Assembly: GCA_021770655.1 (NCBI GenBank)
Contig: JAETQO010000009.1
Span: forward strand, 62,001-126,000
DNA: 64,000 bases
Source of the DNA: Ruminococcus sp.
Lineage (GTDB): Bacteria; Bacillota; Clostridia; Oscillospirales; Ruminococcaceae
Direction of reading: 5' to 3'
Part shown: one piece after another, positions 17,371 to 25,996 of the stretch
How positions within the stretch are numbered: position 1 is the stretch's first letter
How the letters are laid out: each line of letters opens with the position of its first letter
Position numbers and translations under genes: made by a program
The notes under the pieces: generated by a model
What the model was told of the DNA's origin: nothing
Database searches by the model: none
The model's input: the letters and a program-made list of their open reading frames with translations, nothing else

Positions 17371-17892
17371 ATGAAAAAAGTAATTATAGGAAATATACTG
17401 ATGGTTCTGATTCTGACTGCGCTTTGCCTGACTTCCTGCGGCAAAAAAGGCTGGGAGCTTGAAATGGACGGAGAAAGCATTTCTCTGCCCTGCACGCTGG
17501 AAGATATGGGCGAAGGATTTGAATATAACTTTGATTATCCTTTTTCGGGCAACAGCAATAACGACGGAACAATTTCTGCGGCGCTTGAACATAACGGCGA
17601 CATAATCGGCATGGTCACGGTCGAAGCCGACAGTACAGAGGATATTGACGAGGACTCCAATATCCATAAGATCAGCACAGTGGCAAGCACAACCGGTCAA
17701 AAGGATCTGAAAATAAACGGGATCGAGAACGGCGCAAGCAAATATGATGTGATAGCAAAATTCGGTCAACCGGAAAATGTTGACGCAAAGGTATGGAAAT
17801 TCACCAAGGAAGGATTTACTGCAATATTCTTTCTGGACGAATCAGACAATGTCACAATGCTCAGCATATCCGACGAAGTCGATGAAGATTAA
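17371..17892 (+). CDS. Putative lipoprotein of unknown function
   Basis: A 173-residue protein with a lipoprotein signal: MKKVIIGNILMVLILTALCL followed by a TSC lipobox, with the cysteine at about residue 23. The mature part is acidic and contains no family I recognise. It has two similar-sized halves, the second ending in AIFFLDESDNVTMLSIS, which vaguely resembles small beta-rich secreted domains. It lies between fabD and a dCMP deaminase gene, all on the plus strand with short gaps, so they may share a transcript. Function unknown. Confidence 0.7.
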   Translation: MKKVIIGNILMVLILTALCLTSCGKKGWELEMDGESISLPCTLEDMGEGFEYNFDYPFSGNSNNDGTISAALEHNGDIIGMVTVEADSTEDIDEDSNIHKISTVASTTGQKDLKINGIENGASKYDVIAKFGQPENVDAKVWKFTKEGFTAIFFLDESDNVTMLSISDEVDED

Positions 17893-17905
17893 GGCGGTGT
17901 ATGAA

Positions 17906-18385
17906 ATGAAAAGGCAGAACTACATATCATGGGACGAATATTTTATGGGCATATCCCTGCTTTCCGCACAGCGAAGCAAGGATTCCAACACACAGGTAGG
18001 AGCCTGCATAGTTTCGGCGGACAACAAAATACTGTCCGTAGGCTACAACGGAATGCCTACGGGCTGTCTTGACGACGATATGCCGTGGGAGAGAGACGGA
18101 GCATTCCTCGACACCAAATATCCGTTCGTTTGCCACGCAGAGCTTAACGCAATACTCAATCATGCGGCAGGAAGCTTGCAGAATTCAAAAATATATGTAA
18201 GCCTTTTCCCCTGCAACGAATGTGCAAAAGCTATCATTCAGAGCGGGATCAAAGAGGTTGTCTACTGGCAGGACAAGTATGCCGACACCGACGGAGTAAA
18301 AGCATCAAAAATGATGTTCCGCATGGCGGGCGTTACGGTAAGGCAGTATGTTCCGTCGGACAGAGAAATCACGATCAGGCTTTAA
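17906..18385 (+). CDS. Deoxycytidylate (dCMP) deaminase
   Basis: A 159-residue zinc-dependent deaminase that converts dCMP to dUMP for thymidylate synthesis. The zinc ligands and proton-shuttling glutamate are in VCHAELNAI, and the other two cysteines are in LFPCNECAKAII. WDEYFMGISLLSAQRSKD and VGYNGMPTGCLDDDMPWERD are typical of the ComEB/dCMP deaminase family. The frame extends upstream to 17777, but that part overlaps the lipoprotein gene in another frame. The ATG at 17906 follows AAGGCGGTG with good spacing and matches the family start. Confidence 0.93.
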   Translation: MKRQNYISWDEYFMGISLLSAQRSKDSNTQVGACIVSADNKILSVGYNGMPTGCLDDDMPWERDGAFLDTKYPFVCHAELNAILNHAAGSLQNSKIYVSLFPCNECAKAIIQSGIKEVVYWQDKYADTDGVKASKMMFRMAGVTVRQYVPSDREITIRL

Positions 18386-18464
18386 GACAATGCCGCAAGC
18401 CCCGAAAATACACCGATGTTAAGTTTAGTTGACAAACTTCAAAGCCTGATTGGTAGACCTTTGT

Positions 18465-18490
18465 GTACCGTTATGCTATGATTTAGGTAC
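18465..18490. promoter_or_regulatory. Possible operator of the XRE gene
   Basis: GTACC at 18465-18469 and GGTAC at 18486-18490 form a short inverted repeat around TATGCTATGAT, which contains a plausible -10 hexamer. It lies just upstream of the regulator gene, as expected for autoregulation, but the arms are only 5 bp. Confidence 0.35.
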
Positions 18491-18507
18491 AGAAAGGAAT
18501 GATGTGT

Positions 18508-19293
18508 ATGACATTTAATGACAAATTAACGGAACTGAGAAAAGCCAAAGGCTGGTCTCAGGAACAGCTTGGTGAAACGGTAAATGTGTCCAGACAGACT
18601 GTATCAAAATGGGAGCTTGGCTTGACTACCCCCGAAATGGAAAAGCTTATCGAACTAAGTGACATTTTCGGAATTACCATTGACGAGCTTGTGGGGAAAA
18701 CCGATCCGACGAAAAACGTTTCGGAAAATAAGTGCCGTGAAAACTCACATCGTGCGTTCAGGCTGTCGCGGTTTAACTACGAATATAAAAGCAAAACCCG
18801 CATCGGAAGTCTGCCGCTGGTACACATAAACACGTCCGGTAAGGCTAAAGGCATTGTGGCGATAGGCGCAATCGCAAAGGGAATAGTTTCTCTGGGACTG
18901 GTTTCCTTGGGGCTTTTCGGCTGGGGATTTATAAGTATCGGACTTCTCGCAATAGGCGGCATTGCCTTTGGCGGAGCGGCTTTGGGCGGACTTGCAGTAG
19001 GGCTTCTTGCGATCGGAGGTCTTGCGCTTGGATTTTTTGCGCTGGGCGGTCTGGCGGTTGGCATATACTCCGTCGGAGGCTGTGCAGTAGCTTACAAAAT
19101 TGCTCTGGGCGGTTACGCATCGGCGCATATAGCTATCGGAGACATTACAAGCGGAGAGTTCTGCTTTAAAACGGCAAGCGATTCCATGCGGCTCATCAGC
19201 GCAGACGTTTCCGAACTGAGAGATACTATAATGCGTGAGTTACCGGATACCCTTAAATTTATACGGGAGCTGTTCTGTACGGCTGTGAGGTAA
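18508..19293 (+). CDS. XRE-family regulator with a hydrophobic glycine pentad-repeat domain
   Basis: A 261-residue protein. Residues 1-60 are a canonical Cro/CI helix-turn-helix (LRKAKGWSQEQLGETVNVSR and QTVSKWELGLTTPEMEKL). Residues about 117-196 consist of about 16 five-residue repeats with the pattern hydrophobic-[A/S]-hydrophobic-Gly-x, for example LAIGG, IAFGG, AALGG, LAVGL. This could be a membrane-embedded or beta-helical segment. The last 60 residues are ordinary. The ATG at 18508 is nine bases after AAAGGA; ATGs at 18499 and 18502 are too close. A signal-sensing, perhaps membrane-bound, regulator is inferred. Confidence 0.8.
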   Translation: MTFNDKLTELRKAKGWSQEQLGETVNVSRQTVSKWELGLTTPEMEKLIELSDIFGITIDELVGKTDPTKNVSENKCRENSHRAFRLSRFNYEYKSKTRIGSLPLVHINTSGKAKGIVAIGAIAKGIVSLGLVSLGLFGWGFISIGLLAIGGIAFGGAALGGLAVGLLAIGGLALGFFALGGLAVGIYSVGGCAVAYKIALGGYASAHIAIGDITSGEFCFKTASDSMRLISADVSELRDTIMRELPDTLKFIRELFCTAVR

Positions 19294-19380
19294 TACTCCG
19301 GTGTTTCCGCATTAACTTTAAAAAGGAAAAGGAAATACGCAAATAAGGTATAAATAAATTTTTAAAAGAGGTAATGCAAA

Positions 19381-20235
19381 ATGTCAAATTCAAGAAAATA
19401 CGCTATTCTGGGAGAGACTTTAAAACACACCATGTCTCCCCCGATACATAAAAGGCTTTTCGAGCTTAAAAACAGAGAATTTGAGTATGAAATACTGGAA
19501 GTAAAGCCGGAAGAACTTAAAGCCAAAAGCGAATATCTTGATACTCTTTCGGGCTATAACATCACCATACCCCACAAAATAGGGATCATCGACTGCATTG
19601 ACGAGCTTGACGATTCGGCTGAGCGTTATCATTCGGTAAACTGCGTTGACAACAAGAACGGAAAGAGAGTAGGCTACAACACCGACTGCGACGGATTTCT
19701 GCGTACGGTTCGGGCAATGAACGTTGACTTTCACGGAAAAGTTCTGCTTATCGGATGCGGCGGGGTCGGCAGAATGATAGCAATAGAGGCGGCTCTTGCA
19801 GGCGCCGATCTCTTCATAGCTGTGCTTGAAAGCGATATGCCCCTTGCCGTTCAGGTAGAAAAAGAGATAAAGGCGATGAAGTCCGACGCAAAGGTCACTA
19901 TCGTACTTAACACGAAGATACCGACAGACATTACCTATGAGATTCTTATGAACGCCTGTCCTGTGGGAATGTATCCCAAGGTCGATGCCTGTCCTGCTCC
20001 CGACGAGGTGATAAAGGCAAGCAAAGCCGTATTCGATGTTATTTACAATCCCCGTGAAACCATGCTTATGAAAAAGGCAAAAGCAATGGGCAAAAACGCT
20101 GTGGGAGGAATGGCTATGCTGGTATGGCAGGCAGTTTCCGCTCATGAAATATGGGACAGCGACGAATACACCGACAACGAAGTTCAATCGATAATTAACG
20201 AAATGGAAATTGCCGTCGCAAATGATTTCAAATAG
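19381..20235 (+). CDS. aroE: Shikimate dehydrogenase
   Basis: A 284-residue enzyme that reduces 3-dehydroshikimate with NADPH in aromatic amino-acid synthesis. Substrate-binding segments are LGETLKHTMSPPIHKRLFE near the N-terminus, GYNITIPHK (catalytic lysine, about residue 66) and VGYNTDCDGF (catalytic aspartate). The nucleotide fold has LLIGCGGVGRMIAIEAA. AAAGAGGTAATGCAAA precedes the ATG. A shikimate kinase gene follows after one small gene, forming an aromatic-pathway pair. Confidence 0.93.
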   Translation: MSNSRKYAILGETLKHTMSPPIHKRLFELKNREFEYEILEVKPEELKAKSEYLDTLSGYNITIPHKIGIIDCIDELDDSAERYHSVNCVDNKNGKRVGYNTDCDGFLRTVRAMNVDFHGKVLLIGCGGVGRMIAIEAALAGADLFIAVLESDMPLAVQVEKEIKAMKSDAKVTIVLNTKIPTDITYEILMNACPVGMYPKVDACPAPDEVIKASKAVFDVIYNPRETMLMKKAKAMGKNAVGGMAMLVWQAVSAHEIWDSDEYTDNEVQSIINEMEIAVANDFK

Positions 20236-20242
20236 GTGAAGA

Positions 20243-20686
20243 ATGAAAAAAACAGTTAAGAAAATAGCTTTTGGTATTATTATACTGCCCTTTGCAATCA
20301 TTATCCTTTATATACTTTGGGAAGTAATCGGAATAATCTGCAACAATATTGCAGGAAACAGACAGACAAGAACTGCAGTTGATTTCTGCGAAAGCAAAGG
20401 CTATGAAGTTATTGACAGCAATACCTTTGTAGGCAACAGCGGAAACGGAAATCACGTTGATCTGATCAGCTATCTGATTATAAAAACAGACGTTTCAAAG
20501 GACGATATAGCAGACGATCTGCCCTCGGAATATAGGCTTAACGAACTTGACAAAGAAATCGAACATGAAAAAGAAATGTCGGGGAATGACCTCGAAGATC
20601 TGGAAATACCGGAAAATACGGATAACTGTTATTTTATAAAAGTGTGGAATTCTGCACCGTTTTCCGATAACATTATGGGACATTAA
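20243..20686 (+). CDS. Small single-pass membrane protein, function unknown
   Basis: A 147-residue protein with one N-terminal hydrophobic segment (about residues 8-35, IAFGIIILPFAIIILYILW) and an outward, acidic soluble part. No cysteine lipobox follows, so it is an anchored rather than a lipid-linked protein. No family is recognised. It starts seven bases after aroE ends and stops 11 bases before aroK begins, so it is probably cotranscribed with both, although nothing in it suggests an aromatic-pathway role. Confidence 0.65.
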   Translation: MKKTVKKIAFGIIILPFAIIILYILWEVIGIICNNIAGNRQTRTAVDFCESKGYEVIDSNTFVGNSGNGNHVDLISYLIIKTDVSKDDIADDLPSEYRLNELDKEIEHEKEMSGNDLEDLEIPENTDNCYFIKVWNSAPFSDNIMGH

Positions 20687-20697
20687 GGAGAAACTGT

Positions 20698-21234
20698 ATG
20701 AAACCAATTTTTTTATGCGGCTTTATGGGCTGCGGAAAATCCACTGTAGGAAAAATACTTGCAAAAAAGATGGGAATTTCCTGCGTTGATCTGGATACAT
20801 ACATTGAGAAAAAGGCAGGTATGACTATCCCTGAAATTTTTGACAAATTCGGCGAGGAGTATTTCAGAAAGCTTGAAACAGAGGCGCTTGCCGCTTTTGC
20901 GGATATGGGAGGAGTTGTCGCCACGGGCGGCGGCGCACTGCTTTCCGAAAAAAACGGAGAGGTTGCTAAAAGATCCGGAATGGTGGTTTTCATAGACACA
21001 TTTTTCAACGCCTGCTACGAGCGCATAAAGGACGACCCCAACAGACCTATTGCCTTTAACTCCACCAAAAAACAGCTTAAAGAACGTTACGATCACCGTC
21101 GTCCTCTTTATATTGCACATTCCCACTATCAGATAAGCGGAGGCTATCCACCCATTGTTATTGCATCTAAAATCCAAAAGCTTTATAAAAGGTTTGAGAA
21201 CGGACAAAAACAGGAAAATCAGTTTTCCGACTAA
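20698..21234 (+). CDS. aroK: Shikimate kinase
   Basis: A 178-residue P-loop kinase that phosphorylates shikimate. Visible are the Walker A GFMGCGKSTVG (about 8-18), the substrate-binding DLDTYIEKKAGM with the DxD-type aspartates, FRKLETEAL, the TGGGALL loop, and the lid arginine in DPNRPI. The length is typical. The ATG follows AAGGAG. A MITE copy begins six bases after the stop codon, followed by a bidirectional terminator. Confidence 0.95.
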   Translation: MKPIFLCGFMGCGKSTVGKILAKKMGISCVDLDTYIEKKAGMTIPEIFDKFGEEYFRKLETEALAAFADMGGVVATGGGALLSEKNGEVAKRSGMVVFIDTFFNACYERIKDDPNRPIAFNSTKKQLKERYDHRRPLYIAHSHYQISGGYPPIVIASKIQKLYKRFENGQKQENQFSD

Positions 21235-21240
21235 CATATA

Positions 21241-21411
21241 GGCAACACCGCACAACTACCGCCTAACGGCTTTGTGTACGTCTAACTTGCCAATTTTCCG
21301 TCATCTTGCACAGAAACTCCTTGAAAGACACAAGTATTCCTGCGTCGTTTCTATACAATCTGTCGAAAAATTTTCTGCGTTATCCGCACACAATAGTTGT
21401 GCGGTGTTACC
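21241..21411. repeat. MITE-like element, copy 2 (full length, inverted)
   Basis: A 171-bp copy in the opposite orientation to copy 1. Its 18-bp ends are intact apart from single changes (GGCAACACCGCACAACTA and the complement of GGTAACACCGCACAACTA), and TATA flanks both ends as an apparent 4-bp duplication. It lies between the aroK stop codon and its terminator. Confidence 0.85.
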
Positions 21412-21415
21412 TATA

Positions 21416-21466
21416 AAAAATCCCTGAACTATTTGATTCACAAATAATTCGGGGATTAATTTTTTA
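21416..21466. terminator. Bidirectional terminator between aroK and the CDF transporter gene
   Basis: AATCCCTGAACTATTTG and CAAATAATTCGGGGATT form a long stem with two mismatches, with an A run before it and a T run after it, so it can act for both convergent genes. Confidence 0.85.
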
Positions 21467-21495
21467 GGGCTTAAAAGAAATGATCTTATTGACGT

Positions 21496-22656
21496 TTATC
21501 CTTTATCCACGCTTATTACGGCGAAATATTTCTGGTCTATCTCCGAAAGCTTATCGGCAATCTCCTCAGCGACCTCCTTGTCGGACAGTCTGAAACCGAA
21601 TGGAACTACCACGTCGAAGATCAGATTGTTCCGGCTTTCACCTTTCGTCATTCTGAAATCGTGAATGCTGAGCCTTTCGTCGATAGCTTTTACTACTCCG
21701 AGTGTCATTTCCTTTGCGGCGTTGGTTTCCTCGTCGTCATTGGCAACCGGGTCCATGTGAATGGATACGGCGCATTTATACTTTTTCTTCATATCGTCCT
21801 CAACCGCGTCTATAAGCTCGTGAGCCTCCATAAAATCCATTTGACACGGAACTTCGGCATGAAATGAGATCACCATATTACCCACACCGTAATCATGTAC
21901 CAGCAGGTCGTGAACGCCGATAATGTTCGGATAACTCATCGCCGTATCGACTATCTCATCAACGAATTCCTTTTCAGGCTTTGAACCGAGCAGAGGAGTA
22001 ACGCTGTCCTTGCAGGTGTTAAAGCCGGACCAGAAAATAAATACTGCCACAAGGATTCCCACATAACCGTCTATGTTCACACCCGTTAAAGAAGAAACGA
22101 GCATTGCAATTATTACGGCGGTAGTGGCAACACAATCGGAAATGCTGTCGGCGGCGGCAGCTTTCATTGCGGTGGAGTTTATTTTCGTACCAAGCTTTTT
22201 ATTGAAACAACCCATCCATAGCTTAACAAGCACCGAGCAGATCAGAATCACAATAGTAAGCAGAGAGAACTCCATTTCCTCATGAGCGAAAATTTTTGAA
22301 ACCGAGGATTTTCCCAGCTCCAGACCCATCATCATAATGATAAAGGATATTACCAGACCCGATATGTACTCCATTCTGCCGTGACCGAAAGGATGATCCT
22401 CGTCTGCCTCCTTTCCTGCCATTTTAAAGCCGACTAAAGACATTATAGACGAACCTGCGTCGGAAAGATTGTTGAAGGCGTCCGCCATAACCGAGATCGC
22501 ACCGGAAATAAGACCTGCGATAAGCTTTCCGAGAAAGAGAAGAACGTTAAGCGCTATTCCTGTACAGGAGCCGAGATAGCCGTATTTCTGTCTTACCGAC
22601 GCGTCCTTGATGTTCTCGCTGTCCTTTATAAATAATTTTACCAGAATTCCCGTCAT
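21496..22656 (-). CDS. Cation diffusion facilitator (CDF) metal transporter
   Basis: A 386-residue protein with six transmembrane helices and a C-terminal cytoplasmic domain, the CDF (FieF/MntE-like) architecture. The metal site is visible in DAFNNLSDAGSS (helix 2) and DSISDCVATT (helix 5), and EDHPFGHGRMEYISGL is the family loop. Metals of this family include Zn, Fe, Mn and Co; the DxxxD pair in helix 5 with ND in helix 2 does not settle the substrate. The C-terminal domain has HDLLVHDYG and VSIHMDP histidines typical of the dimer metal site. It has its own promoter at 22709-22736. Confidence 0.93.
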   Translation of the reverse strand: MTGILVKLFIKDSENIKDASVRQKYGYLGSCTGIALNVLLFLGKLIAGLISGAISVMADAFNNLSDAGSSIMSLVGFKMAGKEADEDHPFGHGRMEYISGLVISFIIMMMGLELGKSSVSKIFAHEEMEFSLLTIVILICSVLVKLWMGCFNKKLGTKINSTAMKAAAADSISDCVATTAVIIAMLVSSLTGVNIDGYVGILVAVFIFWSGFNTCKDSVTPLLGSKPEKEFVDEIVDTAMSYPNIIGVHDLLVHDYGVGNMVISFHAEVPCQMDFMEAHELIDAVEDDMKKKYKCAVSIHMDPVANDDEETNAAKEMTLGVVKAIDERLSIHDFRMTKGESRNNLIFDVVVPFGFRLSDKEVAEEIADKLSEIDQKYFAVISVDKG

Positions 22657-22708
22657 AGTGAAATTTCCCCTTTATGGTAGTTTATCATAGTATACTCTTT
22701 GTTCTATT

Positions 22709-22736
22709 ATTATATCACATATTACAGTAAAATCAA
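22709..22736 (-). promoter_or_regulatory. Promoter of the CDF transporter gene
   Basis: On the minus strand TTGATT (22731-22736) and TATAAT (22709-22714) are 16 bases apart, about 50 bases before the start codon. Confidence 0.75.
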
Positions 22737-22803
22737 GCAAAGAATTCAGCAATTGATTTTATAACAAACCAACAAAAAATCCATCGCTGTGCCTTAAAGA
22801 AGA

Positions 22804-22840
22804 ACTGATTAAATCAAATTCGCTCCGCTTTAATCAGTGC
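22804..22840. repeat. Shortened copy of the 81-bp palindromic element
   Basis: ACTGATTAAATCAAATTCG and CGCTTTAATCAGTGC are the two ends of the element seen at 28521 and 49821, in reversed orientation and missing the middle. It lies nine bases from the MITE end at 22849. Confidence 0.7.
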
Positions 22841-22848
22841 ATCTTTAA

Positions 22849-22986
22849 GGCAGCACCGCACAACTACCGTCTAACGGCTTTGTGCACGTCTAACTTGCCA
22901 ATTTTCCGTTATCTTGCACAGAAACTCCTTGAAAGACACAAGTATTCCTGCGTCGTTTCTATACAATCTAACGAAAAATTTTCTGC
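22849..22986. repeat. MITE-like element, copy 3 (right end missing)
   Basis: The first 138 bases match copy 2 closely, with an intact GGCAGCACCGCACAACTA left end. The match stops at TTTTCTGC near 22986, so about 30 bases including the right inverted repeat are absent and replaced by ECF S-component coding sequence. The stop codon of that gene (22871) lies inside the element. Confidence 0.85.
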
Positions 22987-23533
22987 ACCTTGGCGGAACA
23001 AAACCGTTATCCGCCCAGATACAGCTCCAAAGATCCATTATCAGCGAAAATGCAGGACCGCTCACCGCGCCGAAAATCAACAGCGTGGGTCTGCTCTTTT
23101 TCAGCCTTTCGGCAAGCATACCTGCGGCATATCCCGTCAATCCCCAGACAAGCATCTGAAAAGGAGTCCACGCTCCCTGTCCGAAATAAAAGTTGGATAT
23201 AAGCGCTGTCATCGCACCGGTCATAAAGCCCGACTCTCTTCCGAAATACATTCCTGTGATTATAACAAGAGCCGTGCAGGGCTTGAATCCAGGCAGAAAG
23301 GCAAAACACATTCTCCCGAAAACCGACAGCGCAGTCATTGCGGAAATTATTGCAAGCTGTGCGCTTTTTATCTCTTTTCCTTCAAAATGCAGAAAATATC
23401 CTGCACAGCACAGTACGGTTATGCCGACAGAGAGCCACGCATAAAGCTTATCTCTGAAAAACAACAGCCCCGCAACACAGAGCAGAGGAATCAACAGCAG
23501 AAAAATCAGATTTGAAAATGTTTTTTTACTCAT
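22871..23533 (-). pseudogene. ECF transporter S component (predicted cobalamin), C-terminus replaced by a MITE
   Basis: The ORF of 220 residues begins as a typical S component: residues 60-145 include AIISAMTALSVFGRMCFAFL, PGFKPCTALVIITG, GRESGFMTGAMTALISN and FGQGAWTPFQMLVWGLTGY, closest in memory to the predicted cobalamin-specific CbrT-type family. From about residue 183 the sequence (CRKFFVRLYRND and beyond) is translated MITE DNA, so the native last helix or two and tail are lost. The product may be unstable or inactive. It overlaps the EcfA gene by eight bases and ends the riboswitch operon. The vitamin assignment rests on family resemblance plus the riboswitch. Confidence 0.75.
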
Positions 23534-25157
23534 CGTCCGCTCCCCTCTGAGCCAACAGCTTTTCTCTTACCTGTTCCGGCGTTACGGTGTCGGCAAAAAA
23601 ACCTTTTGTTGAACGGGCGGCGGCAGTTGTATAAAAATTATTTTTTGCAAAAAACTGCCTTGAATTATCCTCTGAAACTATCTTTCCGTCAAAGAACAGC
23701 GCGCACCTGTCGCAGTATTTCGCCGCAAACTCCAGATCGTGAGTGACAAGCATCAGAGTTACCCCCTCGCCTTTAAGTTCTCCGAGAATTTCCCCCAGTT
23801 CCTTTCTTCGGAATCCGTCCATACCCTTTGTACATTCGTCAAGCAGAATAAGCTTTGGCTTTGACAGAAGTATTTTCGCAAATGCGCAGTTCTGTATCTC
23901 TCCTCCGCTGAGGTCATAGGGGTGACGCTCCAGAAGTTCTTCTATATCCAGCCGCCCTGCAACAGCTTTGATCTGCTCCTCAGACGCGTTTTCACGCAGT
24001 TCTTCCGCCACGCTTTCCTTTGCAAACATTGCATATGGATCCTGAGGAAGCACTGCTGTATTGTTTCTGAAAAGAGAGCCGTTTTTATACGACGAAAGCT
24101 TTTTTCCGAACAAAGTAATTTTCCCCATATAGCATTTTTCCGCACCGCAAAGCGCCTTTAAAAGCGTTGATTTTCCTGCGCCGTTAGAACCGAGCAGAGC
24201 AAGACATTCTCCTTTTCTTACGGAAATATCCACGCCCTTTAAAATGTCGGGCTCATTTTTTTCGTACCTCTGCCAAAGATTTTCCGCTTTCAGTACGATT
24301 TCGCCCGAAGGACTTTCCGAATCGCTTACAGTCATATCAGGCTTGAACCCCTTTTCAAGCTTTAACTTAGCGGCTCTCACATCAAGCGGAAGGCTGTCCG
24401 ATATACCGCTGAAAATTTTAGCGGCGGCAGGCAGAAATTCCGCAAGTCCGTGCGATGAAAAATACTCCGCCGCCTTTGAAGGCTCACCGAAAAATTCCGT
24501 CCTACCCTTTTCCATATACAGCACCCTGTCGCAGGAAGAAAATATATCGTCGGGATTATGCTCCGCAATTATAACGGTCAATCCAAGCTCGTCATTCAGC
24601 CTATGCAGAATATGCAGAAAATCCTTTGCGGCAACAGGATCAAGCTGGGCTGTCGGCTCGTCAAGCAGTAAAAGCCGAGCGCCCGAAACCATTACCGAAC
24701 AGAGATTTACAAGCTGTTTCTGTCCGCCGGAAAGAGTTGAAATATCCCTGTCATACAGCGGCTCGATCCCGAAAAATCCTACCATTTCTCCCACTCTTGC
24801 AAGTATCTCACCGCTTGACACGCCAAGGCTTTCAAGTCCGAAACAAAGCTCCGCAGAGACCTTGTCGCAGACGGTCTGATCGTCGGGATTCTGCATTACA
24901 AATCCTATCATTTCCGCACCTTCACGATCGGAAAGCCTATCCTGTTCGCCGCCGAAAAGAAATATCCTGCCCTTTTTTTCGCCGGCGGGAGAAAGCTCTC
25001 TTTTCAACAGTTTAAGCAACGTGCTTTTGCCACTGCCCGACTTTCCGCAAAGCAAAATTATCTCGCCGCTGTTCACCGAAAAAGAACAGCCGTCAAGAGC
25101 AGGCTTTTCCTCGCCGTTATACTTAAAGCTCAGATCTTCGCAAGACAAAATTTCCAT
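23526..25157 (-). CDS. ECF transporter ATPase, two ABC domains in one chain
   Basis: A 543-residue tandem ABC ATPase, the fused equivalent of EcfA and EcfA', which powers vitamin uptake together with EcfT and the S component. Domain 1 has Walker A GKSGSGKST, signature LSGGQKQLVN and Walker B LLLLDEPTAQLD. Domain 2 (from about residue 285) has GSNGAGKST, LSGGEIQNCAFAK and LILLDECTKGMD. All catalytic motifs are intact. The ATG lies inside the end of the EcfT gene (28-base overlap), preceded by AAAGGAG. Confidence 0.93.
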   Translation of the reverse strand: MEILSCEDLSFKYNGEEKPALDGCSFSVNSGEIILLCGKSGSGKSTLLKLLKRELSPAGEKKGRIFLFGGEQDRLSDREGAEMIGFVMQNPDDQTVCDKVSAELCFGLESLGVSSGEILARVGEMVGFFGIEPLYDRDISTLSGGQKQLVNLCSVMVSGARLLLLDEPTAQLDPVAAKDFLHILHRLNDELGLTVIIAEHNPDDIFSSCDRVLYMEKGRTEFFGEPSKAAEYFSSHGLAEFLPAAAKIFSGISDSLPLDVRAAKLKLEKGFKPDMTVSDSESPSGEIVLKAENLWQRYEKNEPDILKGVDISVRKGECLALLGSNGAGKSTLLKALCGAEKCYMGKITLFGKKLSSYKNGSLFRNNTAVLPQDPYAMFAKESVAEELRENASEEQIKAVAGRLDIEELLERHPYDLSGGEIQNCAFAKILLSKPKLILLDECTKGMDGFRRKELGEILGELKGEGVTLMLVTHDLEFAAKYCDRCALFFDGKIVSEDNSRQFFAKNNFYTTAAARSTKGFFADTVTPEQVREKLLAQRGADDE

Positions 25158-25996
25158 TTAAGGCTCTCCTTTACTTCCAGAATAAAAGGTATAGCGCACA
25201 GAACTGCAAAACACAGCATCGGCAGAGGTTCAGATGAAACAGCTATCCGAGGATAAAAATCAGCCCGAAGTTTTCCCGTTCCAGAATAAATCATAGCCGC
25301 CGAAAAAAGCAGTATGCAAACGAAAAGAAAAACTCCGTCCCCAAAGCGAAATTTAAAACTGTGAGCAAAGCTTCTTTTCCCTGTTCCGAATCCTCTTGCT
25401 TTCATAGACATTCCCGTCTGCACTGCGCTTTCAAGGGTAGAAGAACAGAGAGCGGTAAAAATACCGCAGGAGGCTTTCAGCCTTTCAATGCGGCTTTCGG
25501 ACATATATGTTCCCGAACATTTTCTGCCGTCGCAAATCCGGCGGTACTGCGCTTTCAGCTTTGGCACAAAACCCCTTGTCATAGTGATTATCAGGGCAAG
25601 CTTAGGTGTTTTCCTGCCGAAAATATAAAGCAGTCTTTCTCTGTCGAAAACTTTACTGAAAACCTTGAACCACATTATTACCGCCGACAGCGAGCCGCCG
25701 AGCATAACGCCGTACAGCAAAGCCTCCAGCGTGAAAGCTCTGCCGTTTATAAAAAACAGCGGAGTAACGCCCTTATGTGAAAAAAGCGGATTCGTCACGG
25801 CGACTGCCAGCCAGACAACGACCGTAAACCGCAAATTGCGGAAAAATTCTCTTTTGCTTTCCAACATAAACAGCTCAAGCAATGCCCCGACAACCGAGCA
25901 AATCTGAATCGCAGGAGAAAAGCAGAACATTGTCGCAATCAGCACGGCGGCGAAATATATCAGCGAAGAAACGGGATGAAAGACTGATAATCTCAT
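25130..25996 (-). CDS. ECF transporter transmembrane subunit EcfT
   Basis: A 288-residue membrane protein with five or six hydrophobic segments, the scaffold linking the S component to the ATPases. The family's coupling helices are visible as ITMTRGFVPKLKAQYRRI and the [A/S]-R-G motif in SMKARGFGTGKRS. The start overlaps the end of the small DUF4430 gene by four bases (ATGA). The dedicated, adjacent ATPase, T and S genes mark this as a group I ECF transporter with its own energising module. Confidence 0.9.
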   Translation of the reverse strand: MRLSVFHPVSSLIYFAAVLIATMFCFSPAIQICSVVGALLELFMLESKREFFRNLRFTVVVWLAVAVTNPLFSHKGVTPLFFINGRAFTLEALLYGVMLGGSLSAVIMWFKVFSKVFDRERLLYIFGRKTPKLALIITMTRGFVPKLKAQYRRICDGRKCSGTYMSESRIERLKASCGIFTALCSSTLESAVQTGMSMKARGFGTGKRSFAHSFKFRFGDGVFLFVCILLFSAAMIYSGTGKLRADFYPRIAVSSEPLPMLCFAVLCAIPFILEVKESLKWKFCLAKI

